Shown here piece after piece: positions 40,190 to 49,293 of a stretch of DNA of 64,000 nt. The stretch's first letter is position 1. Every line of letters starts with the position of its first letter. This stretch comes from Opitutales bacterium (GTDB taxonomy: Bacteria > Verrucomicrobiota > Verrucomicrobiia > Opitutales > UBA953): the NCBI GenBank assembly GCA_017531845.1, contig JAFXKI010000010.1, positions 62,001-126,000 on the forward strand. The letters are read 5' to 3'. Below the pieces are notes generated by a model, which saw only the letters and a program-made list of their open reading frames with translations, ran no database searches and was not told the origin of the DNA. Both the position numbers and the translations under genes were made by a program.

Positions 40190-41674
40190 ATGTACATTCT
40201 CAATCGGCGCATTTACGCGAGCAACGACATTATTCTGCGCATGTGGATCATCGCGGCGTTTATCATTCTCGCCGTTACCGCATTCCTAATGTGGAGCGAC
40301 CGCTTTCGGGAAAGTGCCGATACGAGCATCTCGCGCATCAGCGTTTTCGGAGTCGAAGCCAATGGCAAGGAAGCCGTCGACTTCACGGGCGCACGCGGTT
40401 TTTTCAAAAAAATGAACAAGCTCGGATTGCCGGCGGGAACGCGAAAAACCGAGCTCAAGGCTCTTTTTGAAAAACTGGAGGAAACAGGCACCTGCGTCGC
40501 ACTTTCCGCCCCGCCCATCCTTTGGATTTATGCGGAGGGTTTGACCAAGGAAAACCGCGACCGCTGTGTCCAAACCTACGGAAAAGTTTTTTTCGAAAAA
40601 ACAAAATTCTGCTTCTCCGTCGTCGATGCAAGCGGATTTGCGATACAGCTTGATCCGGAAACTTTTCGTGTGCTTTGGGCAAAAGACGGTGCCGCCGTTT
40701 GTGCCCTCCCGCTCCTTTCCCTGCCGGAAAACACGGGAACGCGAGGTTTTGCGTTCCGCATAGAAGAACGCCTCGCGGACGGTTCATGGAAAACTTGCGG
40801 CGAGATTAAAATTGCGGCGTTCGGGCACCGCGTCAGCGAGCCGGACGAATCGGACGCGCCGATCGAGAACACGCTGATTGCCGCAGACACGTTCGCGCCG
40901 CAATCCGTTCTTCCTGAAGCGTTCACGCTTCCGCACATCTGTCGCTTCTTTTCCGCCGAATTGTGGAATCGCGAAGCTTTCGGCGAGCTGAAAATCCGCA
41001 TTGTCGGCGATGCCGAAGGAAAAGTTCCCGCCGCTGCGTGGAGCCTTGAAAATTTTGGGATTTTCGCGCCCGGGAACGCTCCGGTTCAGGAATTCCCGAT
41101 AACGCGCGCAGACGCGTTCCACCAAAACGTGCGCTTCCTTGAAAGCGAAATTTTTGAAAACAGCGAAAACGGCGTGCTCAACGTTCCCGTTGCCAAAACC
41201 CTTTTTCCGGCAGTCAAAAAAAACGGCGAGCCGCAACCGTGGTTGCTTCAGATGCGCCTCGTCCGCAACCGGTTTTTCCCGGAAGATCTTCACGCGTTCC
41301 CGCCAATGCGCGTAGGCAAAAACAGCTCGGTACTGGGCGAACCCGTCTCCGCCAAAGATTCTACCGTTACGGTGCGGGCATTTCGCGATTTTGAGTACTT
41401 CCGCGTGCGCGGGAAAAAAATCCCCGCCGTCGTGCTCGAAATCGACCAGACACGCGCCCTCGCCGACGGCATTTCGTGGATCCCGGACCGTGTCAAAACC
41501 GACATCGGTGAAGAGCTTTTCCCCGAGAGCACCGTCAACGTCAAACCCGGCGTAAAGCAATATCGCTTTTTGCCGCACCGGAGCGATCCCGACAAAATTG
41601 AAGTCGTTTACGCGGTAACGCATTGCGTTTGGTGCGAAGCGGAAATCGTTCCCGAAGTAAGGGAAGAGAAATAA
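40190..41674 (+). CDS. Membrane-anchored protein of unknown function
   Basis: 494 residues from the ATG at 40190; a second Met at 40241 would start directly at the transmembrane helix (about 18-36). The remainder is extracytoplasmic by prediction, beta-rich, with no repeat or enzymatic motif I recognise. It ends with the cysteine pair C-V-W-C. It follows the pseudopilin by about 130 bases and precedes dnaB by 65. The frame is long, in keeping with local codon use, and contains several copies of the iterated word. An association with the pseudopilin is an inference from position only. Confidence 0.75.
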   Translation: MYILNRRIYASNDIILRMWIIAAFIILAVTAFLMWSDRFRESADTSISRISVFGVEANGKEAVDFTGARGFFKKMNKLGLPAGTRKTELKALFEKLEETGTCVALSAPPILWIYAEGLTKENRDRCVQTYGKVFFEKTKFCFSVVDASGFAIQLDPETFRVLWAKDGAAVCALPLLSLPENTGTRGFAFRIEERLADGSWKTCGEIKIAAFGHRVSEPDESDAPIENTLIAADTFAPQSVLPEAFTLPHICRFFSAELWNREAFGELKIRIVGDAEGKVPAAAWSLENFGIFAPGNAPVQEFPITRADAFHQNVRFLESEIFENSENGVLNVPVAKTLFPAVKKNGEPQPWLLQMRLVRNRFFPEDLHAFPPMRVGKNSSVLGEPVSAKDSTVTVRAFRDFEYFRVRGKKIPAVVLEIDQTRALADGISWIPDRVKTDIGEELFPESTVNVKPGVKQYRFLPHRSDPDKIEVVYAVTHCVWCEAEIVPEVREEK

Positions 41675-41739
41675 CGGAAACTCCGCCGAGATTTTCTTTG
41701 TCTCCGCACAAAAAAAAAGTCAGACTAAACTCCTTTCCC

Positions 41740-43227
41740 ATGTCGGAATCCTTTGAGAACGCAGAACCTTACGTTGCACCCGCCGCCAAGCCGCGCGGGA
41801 ACGTCGGCGCGCGTCCGCGCAACTCTAATCCGCCGCCCACCCCAACAGATAGAGTCCCGCCTCATAACGTCGAGGCAGAGCAGGCAACGCTTGCCGCGAT
41901 TATAATTGACGGAGGAGGGGACATCCTGAATACATGTATTGAAAAGAAGGTTACGCCTGACTACTTCTACAAAACAGAGCACCAAATAATCTACGATGCG
42001 TGCTTAAAGTTGGGTACTAAGAATACCGCCATTGACGAAGTAACTCTTACGACCTTTTTGACGGAGACAAACAATCTCTCTGCCGCTGGAGGCTTCATTT
42101 ATCTTAACGAACTCACAGCAAGAATCGAAACAACAGCCCATGCTATTCACTGGATTGAAATCGTTCGTGAGAAGTACTTTCGCAGGAAGCTCATTTCCAC
42201 GGGAAGGCAAACAGTAGAAGATGCATATACATATTCCGATACGATCGAAAGTCTCTTAAACAAAGTTGAAAAAAACTTTCTTGAAATAGCAAATGACCGC
42301 GTACAGGAAAGTGCCCAACTCATCGGTGACCCGAACGGACCACTCGACAACGCGCTCGCGATGATTTCGCGCATGGCGCAAAGCAAAGGCGCAATCACGG
42401 GGATTCCGACCGGATTTAAGCGGCTCGACCAAATGACATTCGGGCTTCATCCCGGGCAAATGATTGTCATCGCCGCTCGCCCGGGGATGGGAAAAACCTC
42501 CATCGCGCTTAATTTTATTGAAGCGGCTCTTTTTGACCAAACAAAGCGCGGGAACGTCGGGCTCAACGTGCTGATGTTCTCATTGGAAATGACGGCGCAA
42601 GACCTGCAGTTGCGCTTGCTTGCCTCGCATTCCCGCGTCAAGCTGCGAGAAGTTCAGCGCGGTTTCGCCAAGGCAGATGAACACAAAAAACTCGCTCAAG
42701 CGGCACGCGATTTCAAATCAAGGAAGCTTTACATCGACGATGTCGGCGGGCAAACCATCATGGAAATGCGCGCCAAGGCTCGCCGTCTTCACGCACGCGT
42801 GAAGCTCGACCTCATCGTTATCGACTATTTACAACTCATCAACGGGACGGATAATTCCGTCTCCCGCGAACAGCAAATCGCTGAGGCTTCGCGCTCCATT
42901 AAAGCCATGGCGAAAGAATTCGGCATCCCGATTATCGCGCTTGCGCAGCTCAATCGTAAGTCCGAAGATGAAAATCGCGCCCCGCGCGTGAGCGACCTTC
43001 GCGAATCCGGCTCCATTGAGCAGGACGCGGACGTTGTCATGCTCATCGATAAAGCCCGCGGCAAAAAAGAAACCGAAGAGGAAGCGCGCATTGCCGGCCT
43101 TTATCAACGCACGCTTATCATCGCCAAGCAACGTAACGGACCCGTCGGAGAAATCCCGCTGATTTTCCACGGAGACCTCACACTCTTTTCCGAACCGGAA
43201 TTCAACGTCCAAGATCCGAACGAATAA
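41740..43227 (+). CDS. dnaB: Replicative DNA helicase DnaB
   Basis: 495 residues from the ATG at 41740. The N-terminal helical domain (P-P-H-N-V-E-A-E-Q onwards, about 45-150) is followed by the RecA-like core with Walker A A-R-P-G-M-G-K-T-S, the Walker B strand L-I-V-I-D-Y-L-Q-L-I, and L-R-E-S-G-S-I-E-Q-D-A-D-V-V at motif H4. It unwinds DNA ahead of the replication fork. The stretch 41840-42340, coding for the N-terminal domain, uses rarer codons (ATA, AGA, GGA, TAC/TAT mixtures) and lacks the iterated word; the rest matches the window. It is followed 11 bases later by bamA. Confidence 0.95.
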   Translation: MSESFENAEPYVAPAAKPRGNVGARPRNSNPPPTPTDRVPPHNVEAEQATLAAIIIDGGGDILNTCIEKKVTPDYFYKTEHQIIYDACLKLGTKNTAIDEVTLTTFLTETNNLSAAGGFIYLNELTARIETTAHAIHWIEIVREKYFRRKLISTGRQTVEDAYTYSDTIESLLNKVEKNFLEIANDRVQESAQLIGDPNGPLDNALAMISRMAQSKGAITGIPTGFKRLDQMTFGLHPGQMIVIAARPGMGKTSIALNFIEAALFDQTKRGNVGLNVLMFSLEMTAQDLQLRLLASHSRVKLREVQRGFAKADEHKKLAQAARDFKSRKLYIDDVGGQTIMEMRAKARRLHARVKLDLIVIDYLQLINGTDNSVSREQQIAEASRSIKAMAKEFGIPIIALAQLNRKSEDENRAPRVSDLRESGSIEQDADVVMLIDKARGKKETEEEARIAGLYQRTLIIAKQRNGPVGEIPLIFHGDLTLFSEPEFNVQDPNE

Positions 43228-43238
43228 AAATCCGTCCT

Positions 43239-45887
43239 ATGAAAATTTCGAATTCCGAGTTTTTTTCCAAAAAATTGCTTTGGTTTGCATTGGGAGTTTC
43301 TGCCTTCTTGGGCGCGGGAACGCCTCTTTTCGCGCAACAAAAAACGCCGCCCGCCGACGATGTTCCCGCCGAGAAAAAAATTTATGATCAACCGACCGTC
43401 GGAAAAATCTCGTATCAAATAGAAGGCGCACGAAAAATCAGCACCGACATCGTTGCCGCGCATCTTTCGCTGACCGAGGGAGAACCGTTTTTGCCGCTCG
43501 ATGTTGCAGAATCCATCCGCTCGCTTTACGACACGGAACTTTTCGATTATGTCGGCATCGAACCGATTTTGGATCCGGAAACCAAACTCGTAAACATCAA
43601 CGTCGTGCTGTTCCCGCGCCCTGTCCTGACGGACGTTTTTTTCCGGGGAAACACCGCCATCGCCGGCGGGAACATTCGCAACCAGGAAAGCGAGGATGTT
43701 CGTGGTGTCGTGCGCAAAAATATTGCAACGGTTCACGACCCGCGAGAAGAAGACGAAACGCTTGAACACGACTCCGCCGGCTGGTTTCTGACCGGGCTTT
43801 CCGAAGAATGCACGGCGGCAGGCGTCGTCGCCGGCGCGCCGCTTGACGAAGCCGCCATCAAACGCGCCGCCCGCAAAATCCGCGAAAAATACCGCAGTAA
43901 AGATTATCCTTTTGTGGAAGTTTCCTACGAGATTAAGCGTAACGAGGAAACGGGAACGGCTTACGTTGTCTTTGACATTAAGGAAAATCTCGAAACACGC
44001 ATCGCGTCCGTTGATTTTATCGGAAACGAAACATTTACGGACGAAGAACTTCGCGGCTTGATCGAAACCACTTCTTGGGCGTGGGGCTTGGATTTTACGG
44101 ATTTCCCCAACCGCCTTTTCAAATTTTCGTGGATTACAAGCAACGGCTATTTCAATCGGGCAAAATTTGAAACCGATATGGAAACGCTCCGTTCGTTTTA
44201 CCTGAACAGCGGTTTTCTCGATGTTAAAATCGTTCCTCCGACAGAAAGTGAACTCGCCGAAGGCTACTCCTCCGTCAACAACGAAGAAACGCTCGGATAT
44301 TTGCCGATTGAAATCGCAATTGTCGAAGGACAACGCTATCGGCTCGGCGACATCAAAATTCGCGGGAACAAACTCGGCGAACAACACACACGCTTTACGG
44401 AAAAAGCCATCATCGCAATGCTCGCAAATATTTCGCCGCGTGGCGTGCGCCGCCGCGACGAAATTCCCTTCGACCGGATTTTCTCCGGCTCGTGGTATTC
44501 GCCGAGTGCCGTCGACGTCGCCACACAAAAAATCCGTGAGTATTACGGCGAAGTCGGCTACCTGAACACACGCGTTTCCGTTACCAAAGAACCCGACATC
44601 GAAACGGGGAAAGTCGACCTGGTTTTCACCGTCTCCGAAGGAGAAAAATCTTACCTGCGCTCAATCACAATTGACGGAAACAATATTTCCAAAGCGGAAA
44701 TTCTCCTGCGAGACCTCGTTATCGCTCCCGGCGAAGTTTTCGACATGGTGCGCATGAAAACCTCCGAGCGTCGCCTGAAAGCAACGCGCTACTTCGATTA
44801 CGTTTCGATTCAGCCCGTCGACACCGGAATTCCTTCGCAAAAAGATATGCGCATCACCGTGCGCGAAGGTCGCACGGGATCGCTCTCCTTCGGCGCCGGT
44901 TTTTCAACGGTCGAAAGCGTTTCCGGCTTCGCGGAATTTCAGCAGAGCAATTTCGATTTATTCAACGCCCGCAACAAGTTCCGCGGCGGCGGACAAAAAT
45001 TCCGATTCCGCGTCCAAATCGGAACTCGTTCCACCTCGATTATCCAATCTCTCGAAGAGCCAATGCTTTTCGGGCGCGAACTCGCTCTCGGCTACGACGC
45101 CTACCACAAGTCCAATCGCTACATTTCCAGCGACTACAACACGGTCGATACCGGGCTCAAACTTTACGTCGGTCGTCGCGTCGTCGAAAAAATCCGCGCC
45201 GAAGTTTATTATAAAATCGACAACTACGAAATTAAGGACATTGAATACGACGTCCCGCAATTTATCCGCGACGAAGAAGGCTACACTTTACTCTCGCGCG
45301 GCGGCGTTACACTTTCCCGCGATACGCGAGACGATGTTCTGTTCCCGACCAGCGGAAACAGAATCCGATTCAACGCGGAAGTCGTCGGCGGTCCGTTCAT
45401 GGGTGATTGCGACTACTACGGGCTCGATCTCCAAGCGGCACAATGGTTTCCGATTATCGACTACGATCACTCGCTGAAAATCGGCGGACGCATCGGAACG
45501 CTTCACTCCTACGGCGGAAGCTACGTTCCCTTCTTTGAACGCCTCTACCTCGGCGGTCCCTACAACTTGCGCGGCTTCCGCTACGGCTACGTCGGTCCCT
45601 TCGACGGCGACGAACCGACAGGCGGGCAATCCCGCGCTTACATTACTGCCGAATACACAATTCGACTGCTCGACGAATTACGCTTCGCCATCTTCTACGA
45701 CGGCGGCTTCGTCAACTCCGGCTCTTTTGATTTTTCCCCGAACGATTGGAATGACGACATCGGGTTCGGGTTCCGCATCCTCATGCTCGGAGCCCTCATG
45801 AATATCGACTTCGGATTCCCGATTCATGCCAACGACGACAACGACGACGGCATGCGCCTCCAGTTCTCCTTCGGCACTAATTTCTAA
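43239..45887 (+). CDS. bamA: Outer-membrane protein assembly factor BamA
   Basis: 882 residues. A signal peptide (about 1-32, ending L-F-A-Q) precedes five POTRA domains (about 50-520), with an insertion of some 60 residues between the first and second, then a 16-strand barrel. The barrel has the loop-6 lock motif Y-N-L-R-G-F-R-Y-G and the terminal aromatic N-F. BamA folds and inserts outer-membrane proteins. It is followed by skp after 42 bases, the usual partner order. Much of the POTRA/barrel region is poor in the iterated word. Confidence 0.95.
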   Translation: MKISNSEFFSKKLLWFALGVSAFLGAGTPLFAQQKTPPADDVPAEKKIYDQPTVGKISYQIEGARKISTDIVAAHLSLTEGEPFLPLDVAESIRSLYDTELFDYVGIEPILDPETKLVNINVVLFPRPVLTDVFFRGNTAIAGGNIRNQESEDVRGVVRKNIATVHDPREEDETLEHDSAGWFLTGLSEECTAAGVVAGAPLDEAAIKRAARKIREKYRSKDYPFVEVSYEIKRNEETGTAYVVFDIKENLETRIASVDFIGNETFTDEELRGLIETTSWAWGLDFTDFPNRLFKFSWITSNGYFNRAKFETDMETLRSFYLNSGFLDVKIVPPTESELAEGYSSVNNEETLGYLPIEIAIVEGQRYRLGDIKIRGNKLGEQHTRFTEKAIIAMLANISPRGVRRRDEIPFDRIFSGSWYSPSAVDVATQKIREYYGEVGYLNTRVSVTKEPDIETGKVDLVFTVSEGEKSYLRSITIDGNNISKAEILLRDLVIAPGEVFDMVRMKTSERRLKATRYFDYVSIQPVDTGIPSQKDMRITVREGRTGSLSFGAGFSTVESVSGFAEFQQSNFDLFNARNKFRGGGQKFRFRVQIGTRSTSIIQSLEEPMLFGRELALGYDAYHKSNRYISSDYNTVDTGLKLYVGRRVVEKIRAEVYYKIDNYEIKDIEYDVPQFIRDEEGYTLLSRGGVTLSRDTRDDVLFPTSGNRIRFNAEVVGGPFMGDCDYYGLDLQAAQWFPIIDYDHSLKIGGRIGTLHSYGGSYVPFFERLYLGGPYNLRGFRYGYVGPFDGDEPTGGQSRAYITAEYTIRLLDELRFAIFYDGGFVNSGSFDFSPNDWNDDIGFGFRILMLGALMNIDFGFPIHANDDNDDGMRLQFSFGTNF

Positions 45888-45929
45888 AAACCAAAACAAA
45901 CAACAATCACTACAACCCATACAAATATC

Positions 45930-46505
45930 ATGATGAAAAAGTTAGCACTCGTTCTCGGAATGCTCGCCGTTGCGGCGGGAACGCTCTTCGCGGAAGCGAA
46001 AAACGCCGTCGTTCTCGACATGAACCAAGTTATCGCCTCGTTCTCGAAAACCGTCGCGATCAAGGAAGAAGTCGAAGCCGACGGAAAATTCGCGGAAGAA
46101 ACACAAAAAATCAAAATTGAAGAGTTCACGAAACTTCGTGAAAAACTCAACGCCGCAGTCGAAGAACTGAAAACGACCCGCAGCAACCCGACGCTCTCGA
46201 AATCCGCCGTCACCAAAGCGGAAGCCGAAGTCGAAAAACTCTACACGGAAGTCGCCAAAGCCGAGCAAGGACTCCGCAAATCCCAGCAGGAAGCCCGCGA
46301 ATTCCTCCAAAAGAAATTCACGGAAAAAACGAATGTCGTCCTTAAGGAAGACATTCTCCCGCGCATTAAAGAACTCGCCAAGAAACACAATGCCGAAATC
46401 GTTCTGAACCGCGCGAACGTCTTCTATGTGGAAGAATCCGCAGACATCACGAAGGAACTCATTGATCTCCTCAACAAGGATTTTCCGGCACCGAAGAAAA
46501 ATTAA
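45930..46505 (+). CDS. skp: OmpH/Skp-family periplasmic chaperone
   Basis: 191 residues. A signal peptide (about 1-21, ending L-F-A-E) is followed by a long charged coiled coil (about 40-140) and a beta strand ending with E-I-V-L-N-R-A-N-V-F-Y-V-E, which matches Skp. Skp trimers carry unfolded outer-membrane proteins through the periplasm to BamA, encoded just upstream. Two adjacent start codons exist (45930 and 45933). A terminator made from the iterated word follows. Confidence 0.9.
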   Translation: MMKKLALVLGMLAVAAGTLFAEAKNAVVLDMNQVIASFSKTVAIKEEVEADGKFAEETQKIKIEEFTKLREKLNAAVEELKTTRSNPTLSKSAVTKAEAEVEKLYTEVAKAEQGLRKSQQEAREFLQKKFTEKTNVVLKEDILPRIKELAKKHNAEIVLNRANVFYVEESADITKELIDLLNKDFPAPKKN

Positions 46506-46522
46506 TTTTCCTTTAATTCTTC

Positions 46523-46566
46523 AAAAAGCGTTCCCGCGAGTTTTCGTCACGGGAACGCTTTTTTTT
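46523..46566. terminator. Terminator built from a facing pair of the iterated word, between skp and aroB
   Basis: AAAAAGCGTTCCCG and CGGGAACGCTTTTTT around a 13-base loop; complete copies of CGTTCCCG and CGGGAACG form the stem, with A- and T-runs outside. It serves convergent skp and aroB. Confidence 0.88.
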
Positions 46567-46588
46567 TGAAACTTTGCGACTTCACGTT

Positions 46589-47707
46589 TTAGTGCGAAAC
46601 GAAGTCTTTTCTCTCGTCTGCACCGAGAGCGAGCCAGATTTCACGGACGGCATCGGCGGGAACGTCAGACGTCGTAAATGCGTTCCCGATTTTTTTCATA
46701 AGCACGTAGCGGAGCTTTCCGGCGATGGCTTTCTTATCGTTCCCGCCGGCGGCGATGAGAGCTTCGAGACCCAATGGCACACGCAGTTTTACGGGCAAAT
46801 TATTTTTTTCCAAAAGAGAAACGGTGCGAGGAACGATTGAATTTTCCGGTGCGATACCGAGCCGCTCTGAAAGCATGGCGGCGGCGACGCAGCCGATAGA
46901 AACAGCTTCTCCGTGCAAGTATTCTCCGTAGCCGGCGACTTTTTCAACGGCGTGCCCGAACGTGTGTCCGAGATTGAGCAGTGCGCGTCCGTTTTCCTTG
47001 GCGGTTTCGCGTTCATCTGCGGCGACGACTTGAGCCTTGATTTCGCAACAGCGACGCACAACGGCGGGAAGTTCCGGCGAATTCCACGCGAGCGTTCCCG
47101 CGGCTTCGAGTTGGGCAAAAAACGCTTCGTCTCCAAGAAGTCCGTATTTGATAACTTCCGCCATGCCGGCGGCAAATTCTCGCGGCGGGAGCGTGGCGAG
47201 CAGATTCATATCAGCGATAACGGCTTCGGGCTGGTGAAACGCGCCGACGAGATTTTTCCCGGAAGGCAGATTAATTCCGGTTTTTCCGCCAACGGAGCTG
47301 TCCACCATCGAAAGCAGCGTAGTCGGAACCTGAACAAACGCGATCCCGCGCAAAAACGTTGCCGCACAAAAGCCGGAAAGATCGCCGACGACACCGCCGC
47401 CGACAGCAAAAATAATGCCGCTACGGTCGATGCGTGCCTGCGCAAGTTTCTCCCAAATATCGGCGAGCTCGCGCGTACTTTTTGCCGCTTCGCCGTCCAC
47501 GGAAGTTTCGATTATCAGGCGGGCGCGTTTTTTTAATGCTTCAAAAAGTGCCGGATGCAGGCGGGGCAGCGTCGGACAAGTGATGACGGCAATGGGGCGA
47601 TTTTCTGCAAAGAAACGATCAGCGAGCGCAAGGAGCGTTCCCGCGAGGTTGTTTCCGATATGGATTGTATAGGCGCGTTCGCCGAGTTCAACCGTGATGT
47701 TTTGCAT
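46589..47707 (-). CDS. aroB: 3-dehydroquinate synthase
   Basis: 372 residues, typical length. NAD-binding and active-site motifs are present: G-G-G-V-V-G-D-L-S-G-F-C-A-A near 105, P-T-T-L-L-S-M-V-D-S-S-V-G-G-K-T-G-I-N near 132, E-V-I-K-Y-G near 187 and N-L-G-H-T-F-G-H near 257. It converts DAHP to 3-dehydroquinate, the second step of the shikimate pathway. It is the last gene of an argS-epsI-folD-RDD-aroB run, 6 bases after the RDD gene. Confidence 0.96.
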   Translation of the reverse strand: MQNITVELGERAYTIHIGNNLAGTLLALADRFFAENRPIAVITCPTLPRLHPALFEALKKRARLIIETSVDGEAAKSTRELADIWEKLAQARIDRSGIIFAVGGGVVGDLSGFCAATFLRGIAFVQVPTTLLSMVDSSVGGKTGINLPSGKNLVGAFHQPEAVIADMNLLATLPPREFAAGMAEVIKYGLLGDEAFFAQLEAAGTLAWNSPELPAVVRRCCEIKAQVVAADERETAKENGRALLNLGHTFGHAVEKVAGYGEYLHGEAVSIGCVAAAMLSERLGIAPENSIVPRTVSLLEKNNLPVKLRVPLGLEALIAAGGNDKKAIAGKLRYVLMKKIGNAFTTSDVPADAVREIWLALGADERKDFVSH

Positions 47708-47713
47708 GGAAAA

Positions 47714-48367
47714 CTATTTTTTTGAAGATCGTTTTTCGAGTTCGCGAAGATCTATAACTTCTGTTTTCGCGAGCTTGTCGTGCCACCCGCGATGCCGGCG
47801 AGCGAAAAGAACGACGGCGGCATTGGCAATCCCGAGAAGCGCAAGCAAGAGCCCGACAGGAACAAGCGTTATCGCTTTCCAGAAAGAGCGGGAAAGGATT
47901 TGCAGGAAAAGCGGCGGAAACGGCGTGCCGAAAACGACGGTGCGCAGACCGAAGATTTTTTTTCCGAGGGTTTGCCCGTGCAGGAAAAATTCCGTCAGCA
48001 CAAAATAAAGTGCAACGGCAATAAAAGAAATCGAGTAAACCGTTTCAAAAAACGAATAAAGCTTCTCGTCCTGCAACGCACGCGCGGAAACGGCGTCGAT
48101 CGCGGTGCGGTCGACGTTCCCGTTGACGGCAGCGTTTAACGCGGCGTCGTAGGCTGTCTGAAAATCGCGGTAATATCCGGCAAAAAGCGAAAAACCATCC
48201 GGATAAAAAACGGGAACGAGGATTTTTACGGCGAGCGCGGCAACAATAAGCGAGAGAACGCCGTCCGCCAAAAATGCGAGAACCCGAAAACGCAACGGAG
48301 CCGCCGGCGGCAGATCTTTTTCTGCGACGACGAAGACGAGTTTTTCGGGAATCTGCTGCGGATTCAT
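47714..48367 (-). CDS. RDD family membrane protein
   Basis: 217 residues from the ATG at 48367. After a short cytoplasmic tail come the conserved R-F-R-V-L-A-F-L-A-D-G in the first helix (RDD-like R...D pattern), a periplasmic loop of about 55 residues, a helix near 115-135, and G-Q-T-L-G-K-K-I-F-G-L-R-T-V with a final pair of helices ending H-R-G-W-H-D-K-L-A-K-T. Function is unproven; some RDD proteins are linked to ion or stress transport. The start is one base from the folD stop. Confidence 0.85.
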   Translation of the reverse strand: MNPQQIPEKLVFVVAEKDLPPAAPLRFRVLAFLADGVLSLIVAALAVKILVPVFYPDGFSLFAGYYRDFQTAYDAALNAAVNGNVDRTAIDAVSARALQDEKLYSFFETVYSISFIAVALYFVLTEFFLHGQTLGKKIFGLRTVVFGTPFPPLFLQILSRSFWKAITLVPVGLLLALLGIANAAVVLFARRHRGWHDKLAKTEVIDLRELEKRSSKK

Positions 48368-48368
48368 T

Positions 48369-49247
48369 TTACCGTTCGTCACCAATTGCCCGACGGCAAG
48401 CATCAAGCGTGTTTTTCATCAACATCGCAACAGTCATCGGTCCGACCCCGCCGGGAACGGGCGTGATTTTTTCACATTTCGGAGCGACTTTCTCAAAATC
48501 AACGTCGCCGACGAGGCGGAAGCCGCTTTTCTTGGAGGCGTCGGGAACGCGGTTAATTCCGACGTCGATGACGACAGCTCCGGACTTAACCATTTCTTCC
48601 GTGATAAAATGGGCCTTCCCGATTGCGGCGACAAGAATGTCCGCTTGGCGCGTAATTTCCGCCAAATTTTGCGTGCGGGAATGGCAAACGGTAACGGTAG
48701 CATCGCATTTCTTGGAAACAAGGAGAAGCGCGGCAGGCTTTCCGACAATGAGAGACCGCCCGACAATGACGGCGTGCTTTCCGGAGGTTTTTACGCCGGA
48801 GCGTTCCAAAAGTTCAATAATTCCCGCCGGCGTGCAAGCGGCAAAAGCGTCCGGAAGTTCCTGAACGAGGCGCCCGATATTAACGGTAGAAAAGCCGTCC
48901 ACGTCTTTATCCGGAGAGACACGATTGAAGATTTCGGTTTCGCAGATGTGTTTCGGGAGCGGAGCCTGAATGAGGATTCCGTGCACGGAATCGTCCGCGT
49001 TCAACTCGTCGATGGTTGCTTCAAGCTCCTTTTGGGAAACGGTTTCCGGGAAAAGCTTGAGCGTGCTCTTCATGCCGATTTCGGCAGCGGTTTTTTGTTT
49101 TTTGCTCACGTAAGAGACAGAGGCGGGATCGTCCCCCACGCGAATAACGACAATGTGCGGGGTCGCTCGCGGCGAAATTTTTTCGACCGTCGCTTTCAGT
49201 TCCGTGAGAATTTGTTTGGCGATGAGATTTCCGTCGATAAGTTCCAT
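48369..49247 (-). CDS. folD: Methylenetetrahydrofolate dehydrogenase/cyclohydrolase FolD
   Basis: 292 residues. The catalytic Y-V-S-K-K-Q-K (near 51, with the essential lysine), Q-A-P-L-P-K-H near 103, D-V-D-G-F near 127 and [11 protein letters not shown] near 165 (NADP site) identify FolD. It interconverts one-carbon units on tetrahydrofolate. It follows the EpsI-like gene by 46 bases and abuts the RDD gene. Confidence 0.95.
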   Translation of the reverse strand: MELIDGNLIAKQILTELKATVEKISPRATPHIVVIRVGDDPASVSYVSKKQKTAAEIGMKSTLKLFPETVSQKELEATIDELNADDSVHGILIQAPLPKHICETEIFNRVSPDKDVDGFSTVNIGRLVQELPDAFAACTPAGIIELLERSGVKTSGKHAVIVGRSLIVGKPAALLLVSKKCDATVTVCHSRTQNLAEITRQADILVAAIGKAHFITEEMVKSGAVVIDVGINRVPDASKKSGFRLVGDVDFEKVAPKCEKITPVPGGVGPMTVAMLMKNTLDACRRAIGDER

Positions 49248-49293
49248 TGTTTTTTTGTATTTAAATTTCGGATGCGTTTTTTTGAAAAGATAA

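Noticed and set aside
43104-44528. 474-codon minus-strand frame opposite bamA
   Set aside because: The translation is Phe/Arg-rich and unlike any family, while bamA reads continuously on the plus strand with POTRA and barrel features.
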